Below, piece by piece: positions 33,854 to 42,068 of a DNA stretch of 64,000 nt. This DNA comes from Sulfitobacter sp. CW3 (GTDB lineage Bacteria; Pseudomonadota; Alphaproteobacteria; Rhodobacterales; Rhodobacteraceae). The stretch is from contig NZ_JAHXRL010000009.1 in assembly GCF_019392245.1 (NCBI RefSeq), positions 87,031-151,030 of the forward strand, given 5' to 3'. The position numbers and the translations under genes are program-made. The notes below the pieces were generated by a model that made no database searches, was not told the origin of the DNA, and saw only the letters and a program-made list of their open reading frames with translations. Each line of letters begins with the position of its first letter. Positions within the stretch are counted from its first letter, which is position 1.

Positions 33854-35016
33854 CTTATCGGTATACTGAGGCGCAGCAGGAAATCCGCGACACCGTTTTG
33901 CGTATCTGTGCCGATTTTGATGATGAATACTGGCTGGAAAAAGACCGCAATGGGGGCTTCCCCCACGACTTACACAAGGCTTTGGCGGATGGCGGCTGGC
34001 TGGGTATCGCATTGCCGGAAGAGGTCGGCGGTGCCGGACTGGGCATAACCGAGGCGGCAATCATGATGCAGGCCATCGCGGAATCGGGCGGTGGTGCCAG
34101 CGGTGCGTCGGCCATCCACATGAACATTTTCGGGCTCAATCCAGTGGTAAAATTCGGCACCCCGGAGCAAAAACAGCGGATGCTGGTGCCGCTTCTGGAG
34201 GGGCGCGAAAAGGCCTGTTTTGCGGTAACCGAACCGACGACGGGGCTGGATACAACAAAGCTCAAGACACGGGCAATCCGACAGGGCGACCGGTATGTGG
34301 TGCATGGCCAGAAGGTCTGGATTTCAACCGCGCAGGTGGCTCACAAGATGCTGTTGTTGGCCCGCACCACGCCGCTGGAAGAGGTTACAAAGCCCACCGA
34401 GGGGTTGACCCTGTTTTACACGACGCTGGACCGGACCTTTGTGGACGTGCGCGAGATCGAAAAAATGGGCCGCAAAGCGGTAGATTCCAATGAGGTGTTC
34501 ATCGACGGGCTGCCTGTTCCAGCCGAGGATATGATCGGCGAAGAAGGCCAAGGGTTCCGCCAGACCCTACACGGTCTGAATCCCGAACGCATACTGGTGG
34601 CGGCGGAATGCGTCGGCATTGCGCGAAACGCGATCAAACGGGCGTCGGAATATGCAAAGGAGCGACATGTCTTCGGCCGTCCGATCGGGCAGAATCAGGG
34701 CATCCAGCATCCGCTTGCCAAAGCCTGGGCCAGGGTCGAATCCGCCAATCTGATGGTGATGCATGCCGCGGCTCTGTATGATGCGGGCGAGCCATGTGGT
34801 GTCGAGGCGAATGCTGCAAAGCTGCTGGCAGCGGAAGCCGCAGTGGAGGCGACGCAGACGGCCCAGATGACGTTTGGCGGTTTTGGATACGCCAAGGAAT
34901 ATCATGTTGAGCGGCTGGTCCGCGAGGCGTTGTTGTTCCACATCGTACCGGTGACGCCGCATATGCTGATGTCGTTCATTGCCGAAAAGGCGCTTGGGCT
35001 GCCAAAATCCTACTGA
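33850..35016 (+). CDS. Acyl-CoA dehydrogenase with IVD-position catalytic base
   Basis: The 388-residue flavoenzyme has FAD/substrate motifs AVTEPTTGLDTTKLKT and GQKVWISTAQ. The MCAD-type YEGT motif is replaced by HIVPVTPHM, so the base is most likely the Glu in GLNPERIL, the IVD position. The C-terminal FGGFGYAKEYHVERLVRE is typical. A similar enzyme lies at 58095-59267 (GLNAERTL, APIST). Coupled to the CaiB gene by ATGA, it should supply the enoyl-CoA for the MaoC/SDR/thiolase steps. Confidence 0.9.
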   Translation: MTYRYTEAQQEIRDTVLRICADFDDEYWLEKDRNGGFPHDLHKALADGGWLGIALPEEVGGAGLGITEAAIMMQAIAESGGGASGASAIHMNIFGLNPVVKFGTPEQKQRMLVPLLEGREKACFAVTEPTTGLDTTKLKTRAIRQGDRYVVHGQKVWISTAQVAHKMLLLARTTPLEEVTKPTEGLTLFYTTLDRTFVDVREIEKMGRKAVDSNEVFIDGLPVPAEDMIGEEGQGFRQTLHGLNPERILVAAECVGIARNAIKRASEYAKERHVFGRPIGQNQGIQHPLAKAWARVESANLMVMHAAALYDAGEPCGVEANAAKLLAAEAAVEATQTAQMTFGGFGYAKEYHVERLVREALLFHIVPVTPHMLMSFIAEKALGLPKSY

Positions 35017-35027
35017 AAGGGGCCACT

Positions 35028-35495
35028 ATGAAAGATGTATTGCGCACCACCGGCTTCTATTTCGATGAAGTCGAGATTGGTGCCCGCTTCGAAACCCGCA
35101 GCCGGACAGTGACCGAGGCTGACCTTGTTGGGTTCTGTAACCTGATGTGGATGACGGAATCATTGTTCACCGATACTGAGCATGCCCGCGACGGCGCTGC
35201 GGCGCATGGGCGGGTGGTGCCTGGGGTGATGGTTTACGCAATGGCCGAGGGGCTGTTGACGCACACGATGGAGGGCACGGGTCTGGCGTTTCTTCATGCT
35301 GATTTCAGTGTGAAGGGGCCTACTTTTGTCGGTGATACAATCCACGTTGAAGTCGAAATTATCGAGGCCCGTCTAACATCTAGGCCGGGACGTGGTCTGG
35401 TGCGCAGCCGAAACCGGGTGCTCAAGGCGGATGGCAGCGAATGTATTGTCTACGAGCCGCTTCGCATGCTGCGTCAGCTAAACGCAACTCAGTAA
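35028..35495 (+). CDS. MaoC-like hot-dog protein lacking the hydratase dyad
   Basis: The 155-residue protein has the MaoC fold pattern (TVTEADLVGFCNLMWMTESL, then AHGRVVPGVMVYAMAEGLL and GPTFVGDTIHVEVEI). In active hydratases the segment after VxFA reads GDxNPxH; here Met42 and Phe47 stand where the Asp and His should be. It may therefore be a structural partner, a thioesterase, or use a different mechanism. It closes the operon that starts at 30533, after a 12-base gap from the dehydrogenase. Confidence 0.82.
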   Translation: MKDVLRTTGFYFDEVEIGARFETRSRTVTEADLVGFCNLMWMTESLFTDTEHARDGAAAHGRVVPGVMVYAMAEGLLTHTMEGTGLAFLHADFSVKGPTFVGDTIHVEVEIIEARLTSRPGRGLVRSRNRVLKADGSECIVYEPLRMLRQLNATQ

Positions 35496-35537
35496 AATAC
35501 ACCTAATTTGAGAGATCACATAAATCTTGCCAAAAAA

Positions 35538-35553
35538 TCTAACGCATGTTAGG
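35538..35553. promoter_or_regulatory. TetR-type operator, site 3, in a longer palindrome
   Basis: TCTAACGCATGTTAGG keeps the consensus with two changed bases. The dyad extends to 13-base arms at 35531-35560 (AAAAAA and TTTTTT flanks, one G-T-type mismatch), so the RNA could also fold into a terminator-like hairpin for the upstream operon. It lies 42 bases before the SDR start at 35595. A second repeat, GCTAGC-N6-GCTAGC, follows at 35565-35582. Confidence 0.75.
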
Positions 35554-35594
35554 TTTTTTGAAACGCTAGCGAAATTGCTAGCAGGGGGGGAAAG

Positions 35595-36458
35595 ATGACT
35601 GACTCGCAAGAGCCGGTTTTTGGGTTCACACGAACCGAACTACGGGACCGAAATACCGTCTATGCGCTGGGTCTTTTCCAGGACCAGACTGTTGTCGTGA
35701 CTGGTGCGGGTGGCGGGCTTGGCCTGGCTATCGCGGCATTGTTCGCCCGCCTGGGCGCACGGCTGGCGATCTGTGGGCGCAACCCTGAAAAACTGGAAAG
35801 CGCGGCGGAATTCCTGCGTTCGTTTGGCGGCGAAGTGATGGCGCGCGAAATGACGATACGCGACCCTGAACAGGTTGCCGCCTTTGTGGACGCTGTTCAT
35901 GAACGTTTCGGTGGGCTGCATGTTCTGGTCAACAATGCAGGCGGACAGTTTCCGCAGCCGGCCTTGGACTTTTCCATAAAAGGTTGGAACGCGGTGATCG
36001 ACACCAATCTGAATGGTACCTGGTGGATGATGCAGGCGGTAGCGAAAAATTGGGTCGAGACCGGAACCCAGGGCAATATTGTCAGCATCGTCGCAGATGT
36101 CTGGCGCGGAATGCCCGGTATCGCCCATACCGCCGCGGCACGCGCCGGGGTGATATTCCTGTCCAAATCTGTCGCAGTTGAATGGGCACCTTACGGTGTA
36201 CGTGTGAACTGTGTCGCACCTGGATGCTGCGAAAGTACCGGGTTTGGAAATTATCCAGCCGAGGGTGCCGCGACGTTCAAGGAATCCAACCCCATGCGCC
36301 GGGCGGGCGACGAATGGGATGTTGCCGAAGGAGTTGTTTATATGGCGGCACTGTCGGGCAAATTTATAACCGGAGAGGTTCTAAACATAGATGGCGGTCA
36401 GCAGATGTGGGGTGATCCCTGGCCGACGGGACGTCCTGATTACTTCAAGATAGACTGA
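35595..36458 (+). CDS. SDR oxidoreductase with altered active site (TxxxR), second copy type
   Basis: The 287-residue SDR has the nucleotide motif TGAGGGLG (36-43) and NNAG (113-116). Its active site reads AHTAAARAG (177-185), so Thr179 and Arg183 replace the Tyr and Lys of the family, exactly as in the SDR at 25397-26248. It also shares the GGQ segment after NNAG with that protein. Reduction of a 2,4-dienoyl-CoA, as in peroxisomal reductases with non-Tyr catalysis, is a possible role. ATG 35595 follows a G-run and GAAAG. It opens the operon that continues into the ABC transporter. Confidence 0.86.
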   Translation: MTDSQEPVFGFTRTELRDRNTVYALGLFQDQTVVVTGAGGGLGLAIAALFARLGARLAICGRNPEKLESAAEFLRSFGGEVMAREMTIRDPEQVAAFVDAVHERFGGLHVLVNNAGGQFPQPALDFSIKGWNAVIDTNLNGTWWMMQAVAKNWVETGTQGNIVSIVADVWRGMPGIAHTAAARAGVIFLSKSVAVEWAPYGVRVNCVAPGCCESTGFGNYPAEGAATFKESNPMRRAGDEWDVAEGVVYMAALSGKFITGEVLNIDGGQQMWGDPWPTGRPDYFKID

Positions 36459-36509
36459 GAGAGAGAACGGCGGGATGGTGAGTTTTGATTTGCTGGGAGG
36501 CGCGCACGG

Positions 36510-37313
36510 ATGAATGGACCTGTAACATCAGGCAGCGGCCAGGTGCCGGTTTTGGAATGCATCGGCATAGAGCGGCGGTTTGGCGGGCTTGTCGCGGTAT
36601 CGGGCGTGGATCTGAGACTTGAGAAAGGCGAAATCTTCGGTCTTGTCGGTCCCAACGGCAGTGGAAAAACGACGCTGACCAACGCGATCACCGGCTTTTA
36701 CCCGCCACAAAAGGGGAAGATCCTGTTGGGCGGTAGGGATATTACTGGAACCGCGCCGCACAAGGTTGCGGGCATGGGAGTTGCGCGGACATTCCAGAAC
36801 CTTGCGTTGTTCAACGGAATGAGCGTGCTCGACAATATTTTATTGGGGCGTCACATCCATATGAACCCTGGCGTGATCCGCACGGCGCTATACTGGTGGT
36901 TGGCGCGGCCCCAGGAAATTGCCAACCGAGAAGTCGTGGAAGAGGTAATCGACTTTCTTCAACTGGAAAGCATCCGGCACGAGATGGTCGACGGAATCCC
37001 GATCGGGTTGAAGAAACGTGTGGAGTTGGCCCGTGCTTTGGTGGCCGAACCGCATCTTCTGATACTGGATGAACCGATGGCCGGGATGAACCAAGAAGAA
37101 AAAGAGTACATGGCGCGGTTCATTCTGGATGCCCGCGCCGAGCGCGGCGTCAGTGTCCTGCTGATCGAGCATCATATGGACGTTATCATCGGGATCTGTG
37201 ACCGAATGTTGGCGCTGAATTATGGCGAAATGATTGCCAGCGGCATCCCAAGAGAAGTCATTAAAAATCCGCGCGTTATCGAGGCCTATATCGGAGGCGC
37301 ACATGCCGAATAA
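36510..37313 (+). CDS. livG: Branched-chain-type ABC importer ATPase (LivG)
   Basis: This is one of the two ATPases of a HAAT-family importer for branched amino acids, amides or hydrophobic carboxylates. The 267-residue protein has Walker A GPNGSGKT (47-54), FQNLALF, and Walker B LLILDEPMAGM (near 180). The ABC signature, usually LSYGQQRRLEIAR, reads IPIGLKKRVELAR, which lacks the Ser-Gly-Gly pattern and may lower its ATPase activity relative to LivF. The gene precedes an acyl-CoA ligase and overlaps it by 11 bases, so import and CoA activation look coupled. Confidence 0.93.
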   Translation: MNGPVTSGSGQVPVLECIGIERRFGGLVAVSGVDLRLEKGEIFGLVGPNGSGKTTLTNAITGFYPPQKGKILLGGRDITGTAPHKVAGMGVARTFQNLALFNGMSVLDNILLGRHIHMNPGVIRTALYWWLARPQEIANREVVEEVIDFLQLESIRHEMVDGIPIGLKKRVELARALVAEPHLLILDEPMAGMNQEEKEYMARFILDARAERGVSVLLIEHHMDVIIGICDRMLALNYGEMIASGIPREVIKNPRVIEAYIGGAHAE

Positions 37314-39237
37314 TCCTTCATCCACCGTTCTAAAGGCCGTGCCAAACGCCGGGGACGATACTATTGCGCGCCTTCTGATGCGCAATGCAAGAGAGTATGG
37401 CAATGATATTGCGATGCGCGAGAAAGACCGTGGTATCTGGCGGGAAGTGACCTGGTCTGCCTATGCTGAGGAGGTGCTGCGCTGCGCCGCCGGCTTCATG
37501 GCTCTGGGCGTGAAGCCCGGTGACGCGGTCATTATTCTGGGTGACAATCGCGTGAGGCTTTATGCTGGAATGACCGCGATGTCGATGCTGCGCGCCTATG
37601 CCATGCCGGCCTATCCCGGCGCGACGCTTGACGAGTTGAAGCATTTCTTTGGGGAAGCCCACGTTGTAGCCGCTTTGGTCGAAGATCAAGAACAGGTCGA
37701 CAAGATCCTTGAGCTGCGCGACGCTGGAACGTCGGTGGCATCTATCGTTTACGATGAGGCGCGCGGGTTGAATCTCTATGATGCGCCTGGCCTGCAGTCG
37801 TGGGAAAGCCTGGTGGAAGCGGGTGCCAAGAGACTGTCTGCCGATCCGGATTTGCGTCGGCACCTGATTGAGGAGTCCAAGCCAGAAGATCCGGCGGTGT
37901 TCATGCATTCCTCGGGTACGACGGGCAAGCCTAAGGGGATCGTGCTGAGCCAAAAGAATGTGTTGTCGGGTGCGCGCAATGCCCATGCCGGAGGTGCTTT
38001 TGAATATGGCGAAGAAATTTTGGCCTATCTGCCAATGGCATGGGTTGGTGACTTTGCTCTGACGGTGGCGTCGGCGATCGCGTTCCGCTTTACCGTCAGC
38101 GTGCCGGAGCGTCAGGAAACCGTGCAGCGTGACCTGCGCGAGATTGCACCCAGCCTGTATCTCGCCGCACCGCGCAGTTGGGATCACATGTTGACTGCCA
38201 TTCAGGTGGGCATGGAGAATTCAACGCCTCTGAAGAAATGGCTCTATCATTTCTTTATGGATCGGGCTGTCGAGGCCGAACGGCGCAAGCTGAACGGTCT
38301 CAGTGGCGGACCCTTTGAGCGGCTGGGTCGGCTGGTCGGCGAGAAACTTATTTTTGGCCCGATCAAGGACCAGTTCGGCTTGATCCACCTTAAACGCGCC
38401 TTCACCGGTGGTGAAGCTATCGGCGAAGATACTTTCATTTTTTACCGGGCCCTTGGTATCAAATTGCGCCAGCTTTACGGCCAGACCGAAAACAGCGCGT
38501 TCAACGCTATCCAGGCCCCTGGCGAGGTGAAGTTGCATACCGTCGGCAAGCCCTTGCCGGGCGTCGAAGTGAAGATTGCCGACGATGGCGAAATCCTCAT
38601 GAAGGCGGACAGCGTGTTCAAAGGGTACTTCAAAAATGAGGCGGCCTCGGCCGAGGCATTGCAGGATGGATGGTTGCACAGCGGCGACGCCGGTTATCTG
38701 GAAGACGACGGCCATCTCGTTGTTCTGGGGCGCGTATCCGAGGTAGTCTTTACCCAAAGCGGCGAACGATATGTTCCCAACTATATCGAAAACCGTCTCA
38801 AGTTCAGCCCCTACATCAAAGATGCCGCTGTGGTTGGCGCGGGACGGGACGAATTGACGGCAATGATCTGTATCGATGCCGAGGCGGTCGGGCATTGGGC
38901 CGAAGTCAACGGTGTGCCCTACGTATCCTATGCGGATCTTTCCCAAAGACCTGAGGTGGCTGAATTGGTGAAAGAGGCATTTGTTCGGGTGAACAAGGCG
39001 GTGACCGAAGGCCTGCAATTGCATCGCTATGTTTCATTGCACAAAGAATTTGATCCGGATGACGGCGAGATTACACGAACCCGTAAACTGCGGCGCAAAG
39101 TTGTAGAAGAACGCTACGGTCAGGTGATCGAGGCGCTTTATAACGGTGCAGCCGATATTCACGTCAAAGCGGTCGTAACGTACGAAACAGGCGAAACGGG
39201 GACTGTCGAACGCACCCTGTTGATCAGGGAGATATAA
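37303..39237 (+). CDS. Long-chain-type acyl-CoA synthetase embedded in the ABC transporter operon
   Basis: This 644-residue AMP-forming ligase is of the FadD15/long-chain type, larger than the 534-residue one at 28822. The P-loop HSSGTTGKPKGIVLS begins near residue 203, followed by LPMAWVGDF, YGQTENSAF and the hinge GRVSEVVFTQSGERYVPNYIE. ATG 37303 follows CGGAGG; the longer reading runs back into livG. Its position between livG and livH suggests that the imported compound is a free acid activated on entry. The C-terminus includes DDGEITRTRKLRRK, where the last lysines are in the catalytic-Lys region. Confidence 0.9.
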   Translation: MPNNPSSTVLKAVPNAGDDTIARLLMRNAREYGNDIAMREKDRGIWREVTWSAYAEEVLRCAAGFMALGVKPGDAVIILGDNRVRLYAGMTAMSMLRAYAMPAYPGATLDELKHFFGEAHVVAALVEDQEQVDKILELRDAGTSVASIVYDEARGLNLYDAPGLQSWESLVEAGAKRLSADPDLRRHLIEESKPEDPAVFMHSSGTTGKPKGIVLSQKNVLSGARNAHAGGAFEYGEEILAYLPMAWVGDFALTVASAIAFRFTVSVPERQETVQRDLREIAPSLYLAAPRSWDHMLTAIQVGMENSTPLKKWLYHFFMDRAVEAERRKLNGLSGGPFERLGRLVGEKLIFGPIKDQFGLIHLKRAFTGGEAIGEDTFIFYRALGIKLRQLYGQTENSAFNAIQAPGEVKLHTVGKPLPGVEVKIADDGEILMKADSVFKGYFKNEAASAEALQDGWLHSGDAGYLEDDGHLVVLGRVSEVVFTQSGERYVPNYIENRLKFSPYIKDAAVVGAGRDELTAMICIDAEAVGHWAEVNGVPYVSYADLSQRPEVAELVKEAFVRVNKAVTEGLQLHRYVSLHKEFDPDDGEITRTRKLRRKVVEERYGQVIEALYNGAADIHVKAVVTYETGETGTVERTLLIREI

Positions 39238-39238
39238 G

Positions 39239-40126
39239 ATGGATTTAGTTTTTCTGGCAGAGCTGACAGTGAATGGCGCGCTGACAGGCCTGCTTTACTC
39301 GCTTTTTGCAATTGGGCTTGTCCTGATTTACAAATCGTCGTCGGTGCCAAACTTGGCTCAGGGGGCCCTAACCATGTTGGGTGCCTATGTGGTGCTGGCA
39401 TTCTCGCATAATATGGGGTTGCCGCTTTGGGTGGCCATTCCTTTGGCGGTGGTGATCATGTTCTTTGTGGGCATCGGCATCGAAAAAGTTGCGCTGCGCC
39501 GATTGGCGGGGCGCCCGGTCATTATGATCCTGATGATGACAATGGGGATCGACATCTTTCTGCGCGGCACCACCCTGGCGATTTGGGGCGGGTCTTCGCG
39601 TTCGGTTGATTTGGGGGTCAGCTATGAACCGCTCTTTGTGGGGGACATGCTTCTTAGCCGTATCCACATTGTCGGTGCCAGTGTTGCGCTCGCCCTGTTT
39701 GTTGCCTTTTTTCTGTTCTTCCGCAGTCGGCTTGGTATTCGTTTGCGGGCCATTTCTGACGATTATATGGCATCCTGGTCTGTGGGTATTTCGGTTGAAC
39801 GGGGTGTTGGCCTGTCCTGGGGACTGGCGTCGATCGTGGCGGTGGCAACCGGTGTGATTTGGGGCGAAATCCAGGGCGTCGATCAGTCGTTGTCGATCCT
39901 GCTGCTCAAGGGGCTGACAGTGGCCGTTTTGGGCGGGCTGGACAGTATCATCGGCGCGATTGTCGCCGGTATCATTCTGGGCATTCTGGAAAGTGTCGGT
40001 TCATTTTATCTAGATGAAATTGTCGGAGGTGGCAGCCGGGATCTGATTGTCGCTGCCGTGTTGATCCTGACGGTGATGATCCGCCCGCATGGCCTGTTTG
40101 GCCGTCATGACATCGAAAGGGTCTAA
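39239..40126 (+). CDS. livH: Branched-chain-type ABC permease LivH
   Basis: This is one of two membrane permeases of the HAAT importer. The 295-residue protein has about eight hydrophobic segments, with the family motifs GLLYSLFAIGLVLIYKSS near the N-terminus and the EAA-like cytoplasmic loop. GLTVAVLGGLDSIIGAIVAGIILGILES near residues 222-249 is typical of LivH. One base separates it from the ligase stop. It is followed immediately by livM. Confidence 0.93.
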   Translation: MDLVFLAELTVNGALTGLLYSLFAIGLVLIYKSSSVPNLAQGALTMLGAYVVLAFSHNMGLPLWVAIPLAVVIMFFVGIGIEKVALRRLAGRPVIMILMMTMGIDIFLRGTTLAIWGGSSRSVDLGVSYEPLFVGDMLLSRIHIVGASVALALFVAFFLFFRSRLGIRLRAISDDYMASWSVGISVERGVGLSWGLASIVAVATGVIWGEIQGVDQSLSILLLKGLTVAVLGGLDSIIGAIVAGIILGILESVGSFYLDEIVGGGSRDLIVAAVLILTVMIRPHGLFGRHDIERV

Positions 40127-40129
40127 ATT

Positions 40130-41203
40130 ATGTTTTACGGTCTCTCAGGTGTTCGCCACAATAGTTACGTTTCTGATAGCAAGCTCTTCCCGGTTCCGGC
40201 TGATCGCAACGCCGTTGTGTTCTTCTTGCTGCTCGGGCTCGCAGCACCCTATCTGGTCAGTTCGCTTTATCTGAACAGTTACATTCTGCCTTGGCTGATC
40301 TGGACGGCGGCCGTATTGGGACTGAACCTTGTAACGGGTTGGGCCGGACAACTGCATCTGGGATATGCGGCCGTTATGGCCGTTGGTGCCTATTCGGCTG
40401 TTCACGCGGCGAAATTCGGAATTCCATGGGAGTTTGCCTTGCTTATAGGCGGTCTAGCCTCTTCGGTAATCGGAAGTCTGTTTGCTTTTGCGGCGCTGCG
40501 GACCAAGGGGCTTTACCTGGCCCTCACAACCCTTGCGATGCAGTTCGTGATGGACTGGGTACTGACCCATTCGCCAACGATCGCAGGGGGATCGCACGCG
40601 TCCTTGCAATCGCCCACCTTTGCGTTGTTGGGGCAGGACATTACTTCGGATGCAGGTCTGTATTACGTTGCATTCGGCTGGTGCGTTCTGGTCACGATCT
40701 TCATGCTCAACCTGCGACGCACCGGATTGGGCCGGGCCTTGGTTGCCGTGCGGGAAAAGGATTTTGCCGCAGCTATTCTGGGTGTGAACAGTTTTTACTA
40801 TAAACTTGTCGCGTTTGCCGCATCGTCATTTATCGCAGGTGTCAGCGGCGCGATCCTAGTGTCGACGTTCTACTTTCTTGCGGCCCCAGAACAGTTTGCC
40901 GTGAACGTATCCATTCAGGTTCTGGCGATGGTGATTGTGGGCGGGCTCGGCAGCATTCTTGGAAGCTATCTGGGAGCCGCACTCATCCTGCTCATGCCCG
41001 GGGTCGTGAACCAGTTGTTCTCATTGGGAGCTAATCTTTTGGGGTTGGATTTAGGCATCGAAACGCTAGCGCACATTCCGAACGCGGCCTACGGCGCACT
41101 GATTGTCATCTTCCTGATGGTCGAGCCCTTGGGGCTTGGAAAACTCTACGCCAATGTCAGGGATTACCTGATGGTTTGGCCCTTTGACCAGCTTAAGAAA
41201 TAG
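40130..41203 (+). CDS. livM: Branched-chain-type ABC permease LivM
   Basis: This is the partner permease of LivH. The 357-residue protein has a hydrophilic N-terminal stretch of about 28 residues, then repeated helices with the LivM hallmarks GLNLVTGWAGQLHLGYAAVMAVGAY (about 64-88) and MVIVGGLGSILGSYLGAAL near 264-282. ATG 40130 follows the livH stop by 3 bases. The longer hydrophilic N-terminus is variable among LivM proteins and gives no extra clue. Confidence 0.93.
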   Translation: MFYGLSGVRHNSYVSDSKLFPVPADRNAVVFFLLLGLAAPYLVSSLYLNSYILPWLIWTAAVLGLNLVTGWAGQLHLGYAAVMAVGAYSAVHAAKFGIPWEFALLIGGLASSVIGSLFAFAALRTKGLYLALTTLAMQFVMDWVLTHSPTIAGGSHASLQSPTFALLGQDITSDAGLYYVAFGWCVLVTIFMLNLRRTGLGRALVAVREKDFAAAILGVNSFYYKLVAFAASSFIAGVSGAILVSTFYFLAAPEQFAVNVSIQVLAMVIVGGLGSILGSYLGAALILLMPGVVNQLFSLGANLLGLDLGIETLAHIPNAAYGALIVIFLMVEPLGLGKLYANVRDYLMVWPFDQLKK

Positions 41204-41211
41204 GGGGCGAC

Positions 41212-42030
41212 ATGGCACAGCCTAAAACCACAGCGACCGACCAGATACTGTCTCTGAACAGCATTGAAGTTTTGTACGATTCAGTTCTGCTCGCGATTAA
41301 AGGGGTCTCGATCGAGGTTCCCCGTGGAGGAATGGTTGCCCTTTTGGGTTCCAACGGAGCAGGCAAAAGCACCACCCTGAAAGCAATCAGTGGATTGCTA
41401 AAGGCCGAACGGGGCAAGGTCAGCCGGGGGGAAATTTGCTTTGACGGTAAACTTATCGGCAACATCCTGCCGCAAGACCGCGTTGCGATGGGTATCTGCC
41501 ACGTCATTGAAGGCCGCCGGGTATTCGAGCATATGACACCGGATGAAAACCTTGAGGCGGCAGCGCCGATGTCGATGTCGCGCCAAAAGGTGAATTCGGA
41601 AAAAGCCCGCATATACGAATATTTTCCGCGCCTTGCGGAACGCAAAGCATCACAGTCGGGGTATCTGTCAGGCGGCGAACAACAAATGTTGGCCATCGGG
41701 CGTGCGCTAATGACCCAACCGCGCCTGTTGATGTTGGACGAACCCAGCCTCGGGCTTGCTCCGTTTCTGGTGGCCGAAATTTTTGGAATTATCCAGCGTA
41801 TCAACAAGGAAGATGGCCTGTCGGTTTTACTGGTAGAGCAAAACGCGCTGGCCGCGCTGGAGATCGTTTCGCACGGCTATCTGATCGAAAATGGCCGCGT
41901 CGTGATGCACGATTCGGCAGAGGCGCTGAAGGCAAACTCCGACATTCAGGAGTTTTATCTCGGTGGAGGTGAAGGCAAGAATTTTCACGACATCAAGCAC
42001 TACAGCAGACGGAAGCGCTGGCTGAGCTAG
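41212..42030 (+). CDS. livF: Branched-chain-type ABC importer ATPase (LivF)
   Basis: This is the second ATPase of the importer. The 272-residue protein has Walker A GSNGAGKS (46-53), the canonical ABC signature LSGGEQQM (about 152-159), Walker B LLMLDEPSLGL and the switch histidine region SVLLVEQNALAAL. The intact signature contrasts with the degenerate one in livG. A charged C-terminal tail (FHDIKHYSRRKRWLS) is longer than in E. coli LivF. The binding-protein gene follows after 38 bases. Confidence 0.93.
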   Translation: MAQPKTTATDQILSLNSIEVLYDSVLLAIKGVSIEVPRGGMVALLGSNGAGKSTTLKAISGLLKAERGKVSRGEICFDGKLIGNILPQDRVAMGICHVIEGRRVFEHMTPDENLEAAAPMSMSRQKVNSEKARIYEYFPRLAERKASQSGYLSGGEQQMLAIGRALMTQPRLLMLDEPSLGLAPFLVAEIFGIIQRINKEDGLSVLLVEQNALAALEIVSHGYLIENGRVVMHDSAEALKANSDIQEFYLGGGEGKNFHDIKHYSRRKRWLS

Positions 42031-42068
42031 CGTTTGCGTTTGAATGTTCACAGAGGAGGGACCAACCA

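Noticed and set aside
35366..35372. TCTAACA half-site in the MaoC-like gene
   Set aside because: It is inside coding sequence and the second arm is missing.
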